A stretch of DNA of 5,681 bases from CAZPMO01 sp964587515 (GTDB lineage: Bacteria; Pseudomonadota; Alphaproteobacteria; MPNO01). The stretch lies in assembly GCA_964587515.1 (NCBI GenBank), contig CAZPMO010000238.1:1-5681 (forward strand), written 5' to 3'. The notes beneath the pieces are model-generated. The model saw nothing but the letters and a program-made list of their open reading frames with translations. It had not been told where the DNA came from and made no database searches. The translations under genes and the position numbers were made by a program. Positions within the stretch are counted from its first letter, which is position 1. Each line of letters begins with the position of its first letter. Below are positions 1 to 5,681 of the stretch, one piece after another.

Positions 1-1031
1 TGATCTCGATGGAGTTGCAGATAGCGCACAATCAAATGAATGATCATCGAGATCGTGATGATCAGCATGAGGGCGAGAAAATTGGATGAAATGACGGTGA
101 CCTTCCAACCGGTCAATCCGAGGACGCCGATCATGATCGATCCGGCGTAAAAGCAGCTGAGCAGGGGGAGCACGATCCAGCGCATTTCCCGGAAGATGGC
201 GGCAAGAATTATGATCAGGAACGCGAGAACACCGCCCCCGAAGACAATCAGGTCGTTGCGCACGAACGTCACCATGTCGTCGGTAATCATCGGTAAACCG
301 CCGAGATATAAAACGCCGTGCTGGCGGTACGGTTCGATGATGTCTCTGATGCGGGCGATGCCGAGGTGGCGCTGCTCGTTTATCGCCTCACGAACCCGAT
401 CGTGTTCGATGGTGATGCGTTTCAGGGTTCGCGTCTCTTCGGCCGACAGACCGGTATGCCGTTCTTTCGCCCGCAACTCGTTTCGAGTTTTGAGTAAGCG
501 CTTGTACGGTTCATTCTCGACCAGCCCCAACAGTATGGAAGTGGTTCGGCCATCCGCGCTGATGATGAGATCCCGGTAAACGGGGCTATTGACCAACTCG
601 TCCTTGGCCTTGGCCCGGTCGATACCGGATTTCTCCAGGCTCGGTATATCCTCGACCATTTCCTCGATCGGTACATCCGAGCTGATTAATAGGGGGGCAT
701 CGAGTATCGTGAACACCGTGTCCACGATGGTGACTTTCTTGAGTTCTCCGCCGAGTTGCTTCAAAGGCTCTAATGCTTGGTCCGAGAAGAGATCCTTGTT
801 GGGGGTGTAGGTCACAATGAGTAAGTCGGGACTTGGATATCGTTCGTGGATTTTCCGGAGCAGCTTGAGGTCCAAATCGTCTTCGAGCAACAGAGAGTCG
901 GCCGATGCGTCCAACTTGAAATCTTTTGCGTGGTAGCCGAAGAAAACCAGAATTGAGAGCAGTACGACCAGAACTAACTTTGGATATTTGAGCACCAGAG
1001 TTTCATAGGCCTGCACTGTACGGGACGTCAT
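1..1031 (-). CDS. RND/MMPL-family membrane exporter, N-terminal part (runs off left edge)
   Basis: The reading frame opens with ATG at 1031 and stays open for 343 codons to the window edge, so the C-terminal half or more is missing. Residues 1-17 are a short cytoplasmic head. TM1 is at about 18-34 (KLVLVVLLSILVFFG). A large extracytoplasmic domain follows at about 36-258, then TM2 (about 260-279), TM3 (about 285-307) and TM4 (about 312-338, ending in the polar motif IIHLIVRY). One TM, a big loop, then closely packed TMs is the layout of the first half of RND superfamily exporters of the MMPL/COG1033 type, which are proton-driven and move lipids or other hydrophobic compounds. The loop is highly charged at about 172-232 and may be helical. 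A purine-rich stretch (AAAGAGAAAAC) lies just upstream of the ATG and supports this start. It is transcribed divergently from the TAXI/TRAP genes. The family is fairly certain; the substrate cannot be told. Confidence 0.85.
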   Translation of the reverse strand, partial: MTSRTVQAYETLVLKYPKLVLVVLLSILVFFGYHAKDFKLDASADSLLLEDDLDLKLLRKIHERYPSPDLLIVTYTPNKDLFSDQALEPLKQLGGELKKVTIVDTVFTILDAPLLISSDVPIEEMVEDIPSLEKSGIDRAKAKDELVNSPVYRDLIISADGRTTSILLGLVENEPYKRLLKTRNELRAKERHTGLSAEETRTLKRITIEHDRVREAINEQRHLGIARIRDIIEPYRQHGVLYLGGLPMITDDMVTFVRNDLIVFGGGVLAFLIIILAAIFREMRWIVLPLLSCFYAGSIMIGVLGLTGWKVTVISSNFLALMLIITISMIIHLIVRYLQLHRD

Positions 1032-1086
1032 GAAGTTTTCTCTTTGAGCAATGCCGATTCAGGCAGGGGAACAATGGCGTCGGCCC

Positions 1087-1116
1087 ATAATATGTACACT
1101 TTTCCAGAAGCGTGAA
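1087..1116 (-). promoter_or_regulatory. Weak candidate sigma-70 promoter for the exporter gene
   Basis: On the minus strand TTCACG (1116-1111) is followed after 18 bases by TATTAT (1092-1087). The -10 matches the consensus at five of six bases and the -35 at four of six. A start of transcription near 1080 would leave a leader of about 50 nt before the ATG at 1031. This is pattern matching only, and such matches occur by chance in AT-richer DNA. Confidence 0.25.
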
Positions 1117-1271
1117 TGTTAAGAGCAACCGACGAGCGGGATTGTATGGGCGGTTGAGGAGAGAGTCTATCCAGCGCTCGAGTTCGGTTAGGGTCAATGC
1201 CTGACAATAGCCACCGACCCTCAGCGTTCCTCTCCGTCCGCACATAAGAGAGGGTTAGGTCGAAATCGCCG

Positions 1272-1300
1272 TTGAATTCAATTTGGGACCGACATAACGT
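1272..1300 (+). promoter_or_regulatory. Weak candidate promoter for the TAXI/TRAP operon, with a palindrome at the -35
   Basis: TTGAAT (1272-1277) is followed after 17 bases by TAACGT (1295-1300). The -35 begins with the conserved TTGA, but the -10 is poor. The -35 lies within the perfect palindrome TTGAATTCAA (1272-1281), so a repressor or activator bound there could control the operon. It would give a leader of about 90 nt before the ATG at 1399. No regulator gene is visible in the window. Confidence 0.2.
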
Positions 1301-1388
1301 GATCAAATAACAATGTCGATCTCGCGATGTTTCAACGTTAAACAGGGCATCGCCAAGCCTGGATGGCACAGATCACACAGTACAAACA

Positions 1389-1395
1389 GGGAGGA
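1389..1395 (+). promoter_or_regulatory. Shine-Dalgarno site that fixes the TAXI gene start
   Basis: GGGAGGA lies three bases before the ATG at 1399, with the GGAGG core about five bases away. An upstream in-frame ATG at 1363 has no such site and would place a hydrophilic stretch (AQITQYKQGG) ahead of the signal peptide. The start at 1399 is therefore preferred. Confidence 0.8.
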
Positions 1396-1398
1396 ACA

Positions 1399-2375
1399 AT
1401 GTCATACAAACTCATCGGCACCGTCATCGCCGCATCCGGCGCGCTCGCCTCGGGGGCGTACGCCCAGACCATCAGCATGGGCACCAACCCGCAAGGATCG
1501 CTCGCATATGCCGCGGGCGCCGGCGNNNNNNNNNNNNNNNNNNNNNNNNNNNNNNNNAGGTCGCCATTGAAAATGCCGGCGTGAAGATGCGCGTCATTCC
1601 CCAGGGCGGACCGGTGGTGACCTTGCCGCTGCTCAACCGCGGCAAGCTGGATTTCACGATCGCGGTAAGCGTCGTTACCGCCTTCGCCAACAATGGCGAA
1701 GCCATGTTCAAGGGCAAGAAGCAGGAAGACGTGCGCGTCGCCGCGTCGTTGTTCCCGTTGATCGTCGCCACCTATGTGCGCAAGGATTCCCCGATCAAGA
1801 CTTTCGCCGATATCAGAGGCAAGAGGGTGGCCTCGAAATTCACCAAGCAAAAAATCTCCGGCCTGTTCAGCCGGGCTCTGATGGCGACCGCGGACGTCAC
1901 CATGAACGACGTCAAGAAATTTCCGGTGCCGAACGGCGTTCGGGCGGTGGAAGCCTTCATGGCCGGTAAGATCGACGCCGTGAATTGGTCTATGTCATCC
2001 GGCAAGACCCGCCAGGCTCATGCGGCCGTCGGCGGAATTCGGTTCCTGTCGGCCGAGATGAATCCCACGACACAAGCGAAACTGCAAAAGATCGCGCCTG
2101 GCGCCGTCCTCGATGTGATCCAACCGGCGCCGCGTTTTCCGGGTCTTACCAAGCCGATCAACACGCTGGTCGCGCCGTTTATCGTCAACGCCAGCAGCCA
2201 TACGCCCAACGAGTTGGTTTATAAGGTCGTCAAGGCGCTCTACGCCAACAAAGCCAAGCTCGTCGCGTCGCATAAGGCCTTTAGCGGGTTCGTTCCCAAA
2301 AAGATCAATCGTGACCTGGGTCTGCCGTATCACGAAGGATCGAAAAAGTTCTTCAAGGAAATGGGGCTGATGTAA
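1399..2375 (+). CDS. TAXI-family TRAP transporter substrate-binding protein (interrupted by an assembly gap)
   Basis: This is the periplasmic solute-binding component of a TAXI-type TRAP transporter, which captures an organic anion and delivers it to the membrane permease. Residues 1-22 form a signal peptide: K4, a hydrophobic Ala-rich core, and a cleavage site after AYA at 20-22. There is no lipobox. The mature protein begins QTISMGTNPQGS, the usual first strand and ligand loop of the family. Bases 1526-1557 are Ns. Downstream, the frame continues through KVAIENAGVKMRV, VIPQGGPVV and LNRGKLDF, and ends in GLPYHEGSKKFFKEMGLM, the typical TAXI C-terminus, with TAA at 2373-2375. The two halves are in different frames only because 32 Ns is not a multiple of three, so I read this as one intact gene of roughly 315 residues, normal for the family. 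It is the first gene of a set with the fused permease 46 nt downstream. The ligand is not determinable from sequence alone. Confidence 0.9.
1526..1557. other. Assembly gap (32 Ns) inside the TAXI gene
   Basis: Thirty-two undetermined bases interrupt the coding sequence just after the N-terminal ligand loop. With the flanking frames fixed, the true number of missing bases must be a multiple of three, so 32 cannot be right if the gene is intact. Family spacing suggests that only a couple of residues are absent. Confidence 0.95.
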
Positions 2376-2378
2376 ACG

Positions 2379-2392
2379 GGCGGCGAGCCGCC
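2379..2392 (+). promoter_or_regulatory. GC-rich hairpin between binding-protein and permease genes
   Basis: GGCGGC and GCCGCC form a perfect inverted repeat separated by two bases, giving a hairpin of five pairs with a four-base loop. It begins three bases after the TAXI stop codon. No run of T follows, so it is unlikely to be a full terminator. It could protect the upstream message from 3' decay and so favour excess binding protein, as intergenic hairpins do in other binding-protein-dependent transport operons. That role is inferred. Confidence 0.4.
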
Positions 2393-2421
2393 GACCTTCA
2401 ATAAGCTGGCCCCGCCGAACC

Positions 2422-4368
2422 GTGACGGACGTAACGACAGCAGAGGAGAGCACCGGGCTGGATCCACCGGCGTCGTGGACCGTCCGCGTGCTTGGCCGAT
2501 GCCTCGCCGGGCTGCTGACACTTGCCGCGCTTTTGGAAGCGGGATCGGTCGACGAATTATTCGACTATGCGCCGTATCCGGAAGCGCGGCTCCTGGTCTA
2601 TCTCGGCGTCGGGATCGCGACCTTGTTCATCCTGAAGCCCGCGGGGCGCGATGAACAGCGGCTTCGGGTTCCCTTTTATGATGCGCTGATCGCGCTCGTC
2701 GGGACCGGCGTTTGTTTTTACGCGGCCTGGCATTACGAGCGGTTGTTCGAATCGATGGCCGACAATCCGCCCGAAGCCGTCGCAATCGGCGGCGTCGTCA
2801 TTGCCATTGTTGGCGAAGGTTTGCGGCGGACGGCCGGCAATATCCTGCTGGCGTTCATGGTCTTCTTTCTCGCCTTTGGCCTGTTGGGCCATTTGGTTCC
2901 GGGCGACTTTGAAGGTGAAAATGTCGGCTTCGCACGATTGTTCATCTATGCCGGCCTGGATTCGAACGGTTTGGTCGGGTTCCCGTTGCGGATATCGACG
3001 ACAATCGTCATCACGTTCATCTATTTCGGCACCTTGCTCGGCATGTCAGGCGGCTCGCATTTCTTCACTGACATTTCGACCGCCTTGATGGGCCAGTACC
3101 GCGGCGGCGCCGCCAAAATCGCGGTGACGGCGTCTTCCATTTTCGGGTCGATTTCGGGCAGCGCCGTCTCCAACGTGGTGTCCACCGGCGTGATCACCAT
3201 TCCGCTGATGGAGCAAGGCGGCTATCAGCGCCATCATGCCGGCGCCATCGAAGCCGTGGCGTCGACCGGCGGCCAGCTGATGCCGCCGATGATGGGCGCG
3301 GCCGCGTTCCTGATGGCCGAATTCCTCGAGATCGCTTACAAGGACGTCGTCCTCGCCGCGCTTATCCCGGCGGTTCTCTATTACGTCGCATTGTTCATTC
3401 AGGCGGATCTGGTGGCCGCGCGCGACGGCCTCAAGGCGGTCGACGCCGACAAGATCCCGCCGCGCTGGCCGGTGTTCCGGAAGGGCTGGCAATACCTCGT
3501 GCCCTTCATCGTCATTATCGCCTGCCTGTTCACTCTCAATCTGCAGCCTCAGGCCGCGGCGCTTTGGGCCTCCGTCTGCCTGCTGCCGATCGGCTTTCTG
3601 TTCGGCTACAAGGGCGAGCGCATGGCGCCGATCGCGCCGGTCAAGGCATTGGTTGAAACCGGATCCCTGATCGTTCAGCTCATCATGATCGGCGCAATGG
3701 CGGGGATCGTGATCGGGGTGCTCAATATCACCGGTCTCGGTTTCGCGATGACCCATTCGCTTGTCGCGATGGCGGGCGGCAATCTGATCCCGATCCTTAT
3801 CATGGCGGCGATCGTTTCGATCATTCTCGGCATGGGCATGCCGACCCTCGGGGTTTATCTCCTGGTGGCGACACTGGTCGCCCCGGCGATGGTGGAGGTT
3901 GGCGTCAAGCCCATGGCGGCCCATCTTTTCGCGCTTTATTTTGGCATGCTGTCGATGATCACGCCGCCGGTCGCGATCGCGGCCTTCGCGGCGGCGACGG
4001 TCGCGGGCTCGGACCCGATGAGAACGGCCAACGCCGCTGTTCAATTCGGTTGGTCGGCCTATATCGTTCCGTTCATGTTTGTCGTCGCGCCGGAGTTGAT
4101 GATGCAGGGACCGTTTTGGCTGGTCGCGCAGACGGCGGTTACCGCGATATTCGGCGTATGGATGGTTTCGGCCGGCTTCGTCGGCTATTTCTCAAGGCCG
4201 CTCGATCCGGTCCACCGCGCGATTTTCGGGATCGCCGGAATCCTGATGATGATTCCCGCCAGCGCGATCGAAAACGGGGCTTGGACCGATATCGCCGGCG
4301 CGGTGATCGCGGCTTTGTTGGTGTTCAAGGAAGTGCGGGGGGCGCGCCTGGCCGTCGACGCCTCCTGA
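2422..4368 (+). CDS. TRAP transporter fused permease (DctQ-DctM type, TAXI class)
   Basis: This inner-membrane protein of 648 residues is the transport channel partner of the TAXI protein, importing its ligand with an ion gradient, usually sodium. Residues 1-25 are a hydrophilic head. About five hydrophobic segments follow to residue 158, corresponding to the small-subunit-like part and linker. From about 190 comes the DctM-like large domain with its signatures: GMSGGSHFF (208-215), FGSISGSAVSNVVSTG (241-256), GGQLMPPMMGAAAF (283-296), LGMGMPTLGVYLL (469-481) and MITPPVAIAAFAAATVAG (512-529). These repeated Ser/Gly/Pro-rich hairpins form the substrate and ion sites. The C-terminus has about four more segments. 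Length and motif order are normal for the fused TAXI-type permease. The start is a GTG at 2422 without a clear ribosome binding site. A stop in frame at 2368-2370 limits upstream choices. An in-frame GTG at 2488 is an alternative that would remove 22 residues before TM1. Confidence 0.95.
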   Translation: MTDVTTAEESTGLDPPASWTVRVLGRCLAGLLTLAALLEAGSVDELFDYAPYPEARLLVYLGVGIATLFILKPAGRDEQRLRVPFYDALIALVGTGVCFYAAWHYERLFESMADNPPEAVAIGGVVIAIVGEGLRRTAGNILLAFMVFFLAFGLLGHLVPGDFEGENVGFARLFIYAGLDSNGLVGFPLRISTTIVITFIYFGTLLGMSGGSHFFTDISTALMGQYRGGAAKIAVTASSIFGSISGSAVSNVVSTGVITIPLMEQGGYQRHHAGAIEAVASTGGQLMPPMMGAAAFLMAEFLEIAYKDVVLAALIPAVLYYVALFIQADLVAARDGLKAVDADKIPPRWPVFRKGWQYLVPFIVIIACLFTLNLQPQAAALWASVCLLPIGFLFGYKGERMAPIAPVKALVETGSLIVQLIMIGAMAGIVIGVLNITGLGFAMTHSLVAMAGGNLIPILIMAAIVSIILGMGMPTLGVYLLVATLVAPAMVEVGVKPMAAHLFALYFGMLSMITPPVAIAAFAAATVAGSDPMRTANAAVQFGWSAYIVPFMFVVAPELMMQGPFWLVAQTAVTAIFGVWMVSAGFVGYFSRPLDPVHRAIFGIAGILMMIPASAIENGAWTDIAGAVIAALLVFKEVRGARLAVDAS

Positions 4369-4444
4369 GAGCTTGTGAGTCTTTCGACGGTTCTTTCGAA
4401 TCGGCGACAAAAATTTCAAAAGGCATGAGAAAGGAAACAAACCG
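4369..4444 (+). other. 76-nt intergenic leader before the metallo-hydrolase, with a short direct repeat
   Basis: The stretch is AT-richer than its surroundings. It has TCTTTCGA twice (4380-4387 and 4392-4399) with a 12-base period, roughly one helical turn. No hairpin with a T-run is seen, so readthrough from the permease gene is likely. The ribosome binding site AAGGA (4431-4435) lies nine bases before the ATG at 4445. Confidence 0.35.
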
Positions 4445-5344
4445 ATGCGCATTATCATGCTGGGCACCAGCGCCGCCATGCCAAACCCTGATCGCCATGA
4501 TTCCGGCATTCTGATCACGGTGCGCGGCCGGCATTATCTGTTCGATTGCGGCCATGGCGCGACCAACCAATTGGTGGCGGCCAATGTGAACCCCGCCACC
4601 GTCGACCACGTGTTTCTGTCTCACCTTCATTACGATCACATTGCCGATTTCGCCTATTTCATGATCACCACGTGGATGTCCAACCGGCAGACATCACCGG
4701 TCGTCGTTGGCCCGGTCGACACCAGCCATTTTGTCGATTCGCTGCTATCGCCCGAGACCGGCGCCTACCGCAAGGACATCGAGGCGCGGGTCCAGTACAA
4801 GCAACGCCAGGACAATTTTCAGGCGCTGCGGGCCGATGTGCGGGAGGTGGACCCGGGCGTGATCTTTGAAGACGACCTGGTGAAAGTATCGGCATGTTAT
4901 GTGGAGCATATTCCGTTGGAGATTTCGCCCTGCTTCGGATTGCGCCTCGATAGCGTGGACGGTAAATCAGTGGTGTTTTCCGGTGACACCGCGCCGTGCG
5001 ATCGGTTGATCGAACTGGCCCAGGGTGCCGACCTTCTCATTCACGAATGCACCTTCCCGCAATCGGCCATCGATTTTCGTTCCAAGGCGGGCATCGGCAC
5101 CTGGGCCCACACCAGCCCGACCGATCTTGGCGAGATCGCCGTCAAGTCCAAGGTGAAGAGCCTGGTCGCAACCCATTTCGGTCATTTCGATTCATCGCGT
5201 CCCGTGGTTCGCGAACTGATGTCGAAGCATATGCCGGTGGAATTGATGGGTCCTGAAATGATGGAAGAAATGATCGCCGACATCCGCAAGAACTGGTCCG
5301 GCGATCTTCGCATGGCTCATGATCTGATGCGCATCGACCTGTAG
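4445..5344 (+). CDS. MBL-fold metallo-hydrolase, AtsA/RNase Z-like branch
   Basis: This 299-residue protein is a probable dinuclear zinc hydrolase. The N-terminus (MRIIMLGTSAAMPNPDRHDS) is the first strand and loop typical of RNase Z-like and AtsA-like enzymes. Metal-ligand motifs in order are SHLHYDH with H60, H62, D64 and H65; H155 in VEHIP; D181 in FSGDTAP; and H244 or H247 in ATHFGHF. Also present are IHECTF (199-204) and an AHTSPTDLGEIA helix (221-232) resembling the HST loop of the group. Only 25 residues separate H155 from D181, so the long Gly/Pro-rich exosite of tRNase Z is absent, which argues against tRNA 3' processing. No signal peptide is evident, so it is probably cytoplasmic. 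AtsA of Pseudoalteromonas, an MBL-type arylsulfatase, is the best-known relative of this branch, but sequence alone does not fix the substrate. The fold is nearly certain, the sulfatase idea is modest. It likely shares a transcript with the TRAP genes upstream. Confidence 0.9.
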   Translation: MRIIMLGTSAAMPNPDRHDSGILITVRGRHYLFDCGHGATNQLVAANVNPATVDHVFLSHLHYDHIADFAYFMITTWMSNRQTSPVVVGPVDTSHFVDSLLSPETGAYRKDIEARVQYKQRQDNFQALRADVREVDPGVIFEDDLVKVSACYVEHIPLEISPCFGLRLDSVDGKSVVFSGDTAPCDRLIELAQGADLLIHECTFPQSAIDFRSKAGIGTWAHTSPTDLGEIAVKSKVKSLVATHFGHFDSSRPVVRELMSKHMPVELMGPEMMEEMIADIRKNWSGDLRMAHDLMRIDL

Positions 5345-5533
5345 GCTCGCCGAAACCGGCGTTGAAATTCCTGTCGAGCGTGTAGGGACCAATTTCGCTT
5401 ATCTGCCGAGGCGGGCCCAAATTTCGTGAAGAACTCGACCGATGCTTCCAATGCCGGAAATATCAATTTCACCGGTCGGCCCGGTCATGCATGCTATGGG
5501 ACGATGTGAACAATTCAGCGGAGGAAGTGGTAA
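5345..5533. other. Intergenic region between metallo-hydrolase and arylsulfotransferase-like gene
   Basis: This stretch of 189 bases has no supported gene. It holds the hairpin at 5348-5361 and a small inverted repeat ACCGG/CCGGT at 5471-5485 separated by five bases. Its length suggests that the next gene could have its own promoter, but I see no convincing -35/-10 pair. Confidence 0.5.
5348..5361 (+). terminator. Weak hairpin after the metallo-hydrolase, possible terminator
   Basis: CGCCG, a four-base AAAC loop and CGGCG form a five-pair stem starting three bases after the stop codon. It is followed by TTGAAATT rather than a clean T-run, so intrinsic termination would be weak. It may mark the end of the operon. 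Confidence 0.3.
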
Positions 5534-5681
5534 ATGAGATTTTTGCAGCGGGGCGTCACTGTCGATAACAGGGACAAGGCGGCCGCCGGTTTCACGCTTT
5601 TCGCGCCGTTGCTGCAGCGCCGCGTCTACCTCATCGACATGGCGGGCGAGGTGGCCCATCAATGGGACATTCCGGGCCAGC
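5534..5681 (+). CDS. Arylsulfotransferase-like (ASST family) protein, N-terminal fragment
   Basis: Only the first 49 residues are present before the window ends. The start is ATG at 5534, preceded by a strong ribosome binding site, GGAGGAA (5520-5526), seven bases upstream. Residues 18-48 carry AGFTLFAPL, VYLIDMAGEV and HQWDIPG. This is the pattern (GYTLF.PL...YLID..G.VVH.W..PG) that opens many aryl-sulfate sulfotransferase family proteins, which are predicted beta-propellers. Known members move sulfate from one phenolic ester to another phenol through a histidine intermediate; the catalytic part is off the edge here. No signal peptide is seen, unlike the periplasmic ASST of enterobacteria, so this member may be cytoplasmic. 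The family call rests on a short fragment. A different beta-propeller protein with the same opening is possible. Confidence 0.65.
   Translation, partial: MRFLQRGVTVDNRDKAAAGFTLFAPLLQRRVYLIDMAGEVAHQWDIPGQ

Larger units (their letters stand above)
1032..1398. other. Divergent intergenic region, no supported gene
   Basis: This 367-base stretch separates the starts of the leftward exporter gene and the rightward TAXI gene, so it should hold promoters for both. It contains a perfect 10-bp palindrome, TTGAATTCAA, at 1272-1281, and an imperfect one around AACGTT at 1331-1342. Both could be operator sites. A minus-strand open frame of 113 codons (1369 to 1028) covers most of it but has no clear codon bias and no recognisable motif, so I do not call it a gene. 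Base composition is lower in GC than in the genes to the right. Confidence 0.6.

Noticed and set aside
196..579. A 127-codon plus-strand frame opposite the exporter
   Set aside because: It is a Ser/Arg-rich shadow of the minus-strand exporter frame, which has well-formed membrane segments and stays open to the edge.
1338..1850. A 170-codon minus-strand frame spanning the N gap
   Set aside because: It runs across undetermined bases and lies opposite the convincing TAXI coding sequence. Its product shows no family motifs.
1399..2375. A true frameshift or pseudogene in the TAXI gene
   Set aside because: The frame change coincides exactly with the N run, and both sides are well-conserved TAXI sequence. 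A mis-sized assembly gap explains it.
3046..4044. A 332-codon open frame on the minus strand, antisense to the permease
   Set aside because: Its product is a monotonous Arg/His/Asp-rich sequence typical of the reverse strand of a GC-rich membrane-protein gene. The forward frame has clear TRAP permease motifs throughout.
5471..5485. Inverted repeat ACCGG/CCGGT as a terminator or operator
   Set aside because: The stem is only five pairs, with no following T-run and no nearby promoter match. Such short repeats are common in GC-rich DNA.
5399..5662. An 87-codon minus-strand frame at the right end
   Set aside because: It overlaps the arylsulfotransferase-like start, which has a strong ribosome binding site and family motifs. 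The minus-strand product has none.

Overview
The window looks like part of an alphaproteobacterial chromosome, plausibly a Rhodospirillales-like, environmental or marine organism. This rests on high-GC codon use in the rightward genes and on the gene types: a TAXI-type TRAP transporter, an AtsA/RNase Z-like metallo-hydrolase and an arylsulfotransferase-like protein. The taxonomic assignment is inference. There is one assembly gap of 32 Ns inside a gene.

Layout. (1) Positions 1-1031, minus strand: the N-terminal 343 residues of an RND/MMPL-type membrane exporter, running off the left edge. (2) Positions 1032-1398: a divergent intergenic region with weak promoter-like elements and two small palindromes, but no gene I can support. 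(3) Positions 1399-5344, plus strand: a gene set of a TAXI-family substrate-binding protein (interrupted by the N gap), a 648-residue fused TRAP permease 46 nt downstream, and a 299-residue MBL-fold metallo-hydrolase 76 nt further on. (4) Positions 5345-5533: an intergenic stretch with a small hairpin. (5) From 5534 to the right edge: the first 49 residues of an arylsulfotransferase-like (ASST family) protein with a strong ribosome binding site.

How they may work together. The binding protein should capture an organic anion in the periplasm and pass it to the fused permease, which uses an ion gradient to import it. The metallo-hydrolase most resembles the AtsA-like branch of the MBL superfamily, whose founding member is an arylsulfatase. 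The next gene belongs to the family of aryl-sulfate sulfotransferases. Together they suggest an aryl-sulfate or sulfate-ester uptake and processing locus. That is a hypothesis from family membership and adjacency, not something the sequence proves.

The exporter side is roughly 43-53% GC in the rows I counted, and the transporter operon is roughly 57-75%, so the two sides may differ in history. I saw no tRNA, rRNA, CRISPR array, insertion sequence or attachment site.
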